64,000 nucleotides of DNA, taken from Labilithrix sp. (GTDB taxonomy: Bacteria > Myxococcota_A > Polyangia > Polyangiales > Polyangiaceae). The position numbers and the translations under genes were made by a program. The DNA lies in assembly GCA_019637155.1 (NCBI GenBank), contig JAHBWE010000004.1:1-64000 (forward strand). Direction: 5' to 3'. Below the pieces are notes generated by a model. The model searched no databases. It was not told the DNA's origin and saw nothing but the letters and a program-made list of their open reading frames with translations. Each line of letters opens with the position of its first letter. Position 1 is the first letter of the stretch. Of the stretch, positions 62,675 through 64,000 are shown one piece after another.

Positions 62675-63823
62675 ATGAACCTCGAGCCGAACGAGACCCA
62701 CAGGGCGGTGCAGCAGGCGGCGCGCGACTACGCGAGCCGCGTGATCATGCCGGAGGCCGGCGCGATCGATCGCGAGGAGCGCTTCCCCTCCGCGATCCTG
62801 AAGGGGCTCGCCGATCTCGGGCTCATGGCGGTCAACGTCCCCGCCGCGCTCGGCGGCGCGGAGGCGGGCGCGGTCGCCTACGCGCTCGCGATGCAGGAGG
62901 TCGCGCGGGCGTGCGCGTCGACCGCGGTGACGATGGCGGTCACGAACATGGTCGGCGAGGTCATCGCCACGTTCGGGACCGACGCGCAGAAGAAGGCGTA
63001 CAACCCAAAGCTCGCGAGCGGCGAATACGCGGCGGGCGCGTTCGCGCTGTCGGAGCCGGAGGCGGGGAGCGATCCTGGCTCGATGCGCACCACCGCGACG
63101 AAGGACGGCGACGACTGGGTCCTCGACGGCCAGAAGCAATGGATCACGAGCGGCGCGCACGCCGGCGTGATGGTGGTGTGGGCGCGCACGGGCGATCGCG
63201 ACAAGCTCCCGGGCACGCGCGGCATCTCGTGTTTCCTCGTCGAGGGCGGCACCCCCGGCCTCAAGGTCGGCAAGGCGGAGGACAAGATGGGCCTCCGCGG
63301 CTCCAACACCGTGAGCCTCACGTTCGAGAATTGCCGCGTGCCCGCGTCGGCGCTCCTCGGCGAGCTCAACGGCGGCTTCAAGATCGCGATGATGGCGCTC
63401 GACGGCGGCCGGATCGGCATCTCGTGCCAGGCGATCGGCATCGCGCGCGCGGCGATCGAGGAGAGCGTTCGCTACGCGAAGGACCGCCGGCAGTTCGACA
63501 AGCCCATCGCCGACTTCCAGGCGATCCAGTGGAAGCTCGCCGACATGCAGACGGAGCTCGACGCCGCGCACCTCCTCGCGATGCGCGCGGCGTGGCTCAA
63601 GGAGCAGCGCCGCGTCTTCTCGCGTGAGGCGTCGATGGCGAAGGTCTTCGCGACGGAGTCCGCGAACCGCATCGCGAACGCGGCGGTGCAGATCCACGGC
63701 GGCTACGGCTACACACGCGAGTTCGCCGCCGAGCGCCACCTCCGCGACGTCCGCGTCACGACGATCTACGAAGGCACGAGCGAAGTGCAGCGCATCGTCA
63801 TCGGCCGAGGCCTGATCTCGTAG
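62675..63823 (+). CDS. acyl-CoA dehydrogenase, second copy
   Basis: 382 residues, related to but distinct from the gene at 60636. AFALSEPEAGSDPGSM and WVLDGQKQWITSGAH form the flavin region, and IYEGTSEVQR at 364-373 gives the catalytic Glu366. It probably acts on acyl-CoAs in beta-oxidation or branched-chain amino-acid breakdown. It follows the lipoprotein gene by 18 bases on the same strand, so the three genes are likely co-transcribed. Confidence 0.92.
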   Translation: MNLEPNETHRAVQQAARDYASRVIMPEAGAIDREERFPSAILKGLADLGLMAVNVPAALGGAEAGAVAYALAMQEVARACASTAVTMAVTNMVGEVIATFGTDAQKKAYNPKLASGEYAAGAFALSEPEAGSDPGSMRTTATKDGDDWVLDGQKQWITSGAHAGVMVVWARTGDRDKLPGTRGISCFLVEGGTPGLKVGKAEDKMGLRGSNTVSLTFENCRVPASALLGELNGGFKIAMMALDGGRIGISCQAIGIARAAIEESVRYAKDRRQFDKPIADFQAIQWKLADMQTELDAAHLLAMRAAWLKEQRRVFSREASMAKVFATESANRIANAAVQIHGGYGYTREFAAERHLRDVRVTTIYEGTSEVQRIVIGRGLIS

Positions 63824-63870
63824 GTCGACGCCCCCGCTGCGATTCACCGCGCGCGTGATACGCTCGTGTC

Positions 63871-64000
63871 GTGGGGAGGGCGTTGATTCTGGTCTTGCCG
63901 CTGGCTTCGACCGCGACGACGATCGCGGGCTGCAACGCGATCGTGAACTTCGGGGAGCTCCAGCGCGAGGTTGCGGCAGGACAGGGAGAGGCCGATGGCG
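63871..64000 (+). CDS. predicted lipoprotein, cut by the window end
   Basis: Only the first 43 codons are visible, from a GTG. LILVLPLASTATTIAGC ends in a perfect lipobox (IAGC). TACGCT at 63859-63864 ends 6 nt before the GTG. The remainder lies beyond position 64000, so the product cannot be identified. Confidence 0.6.
   Translation, partial: MGRALILVLPLASTATTIAGCNAIVNFGELQREVAAGQGEADG

Noticed and set aside
1-64000. tRNA, rRNA, riboswitch, transposase, integrase or attachment sites
   Set aside because: I looked for typical T-loop and conserved rRNA words, transposase DDE-type genes and long terminal inverted repeats and recognised none; a covariance-model search would be needed to exclude small RNAs.

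Overview
This 64 kb window is a gene-dense, very GC-rich chromosomal segment. It most likely comes from a myxobacterium of the order Polyangiales. The lineage is inferred from several traits: two proteins end in a small-residue/hydrophobic/Arg-rich sorting tail (MYXO-CTERM type), and there are delta-60 repeats, MopE-like 'NGVDDDCNG' metal-binding motifs, an AgmX/PglI-type C-terminal domain, many Cys-rich secreted proteins and lipoproteins, Uma2 nucleases with coiled-coil tails, and a STAND ATPase. No rRNA, tRNA, CRISPR array or insertion sequence was recognised.

Layout. 0-13 kb: a sorted surface protein, a Uma2 nuclease, purU, a degenerate acyl-CoA dehydrogenase-like protein, an M48 metalloprotease with a (Gly-Thr)n linker, a double-domain DsbA/isomerase protein coupled to a methyltransferase, a delta-60 lipoprotein, another lipoprotein, a large protein of unknown role and a translationally coupled pair of unknown function. 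13-23 kb: an EEP nuclease, a broken Fic gene, a Cys-rich lipoprotein, an S33 peptidase, two tandem MopE-like lipoproteins and a metallophosphoesterase lipoprotein. 23-32 kb: a TPR protein, a fused MNT-HEPN protein, a DUF3667 membrane protein, an NTF2-like protein, a gpsA-like gene divergent from a YgiQ-type radical SAM gene, and a second Uma2 gene. 31-48 kb: a CPA1 antiporter, two anchored proteins, a dimodular NRPS with a terminal reductase next to a phosphopantetheinyl transferase, then lipoproteins, an HTTM membrane protein and a STAND ATPase. 48-55 kb: a truncated STAND paralogue, kdpD-kdpE, a small membrane protein and kup, then a NhaA remnant. 55-64 kb: LysR, HAD, VapBC, KptA, a SerB-like phosphatase, two paralogous tail-anchored proteins, and two acyl-CoA dehydrogenases around an AgmX-type lipoprotein.

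How genes work together. The NRPS reads as (partial C)-A-T-C-A-T-reductase with binding-pocket codes for Gly and then Phe. That is the layout of the aureusimine/phevalin synthetases, so a Gly-Phe aldehyde that could cyclise to a pyrazinone is the predicted product. The adjacent Sfp-type transferase would activate its carrier domains. Both genes carry one apparent +1 base in a short G run. KdpDE is present without kdpFABC and lies just upstream of kup. A helically phased set of four CCTTA boxes between kdpE and kup is a candidate KdpE operator.

Two signals cut across genes. At least fourteen start codons have a TANNNT hexamer ending 6-8 nt upstream and no clear Shine-Dalgarno sequence, which suggests frequent leaderless transcription. 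An intergenic repeat with the core GAGCAGATCGAGC was found only between 32.7 and 47.8 kb, around the NRPS region. All assignments come from reading the sequence by eye; no database search or alignment program was run.
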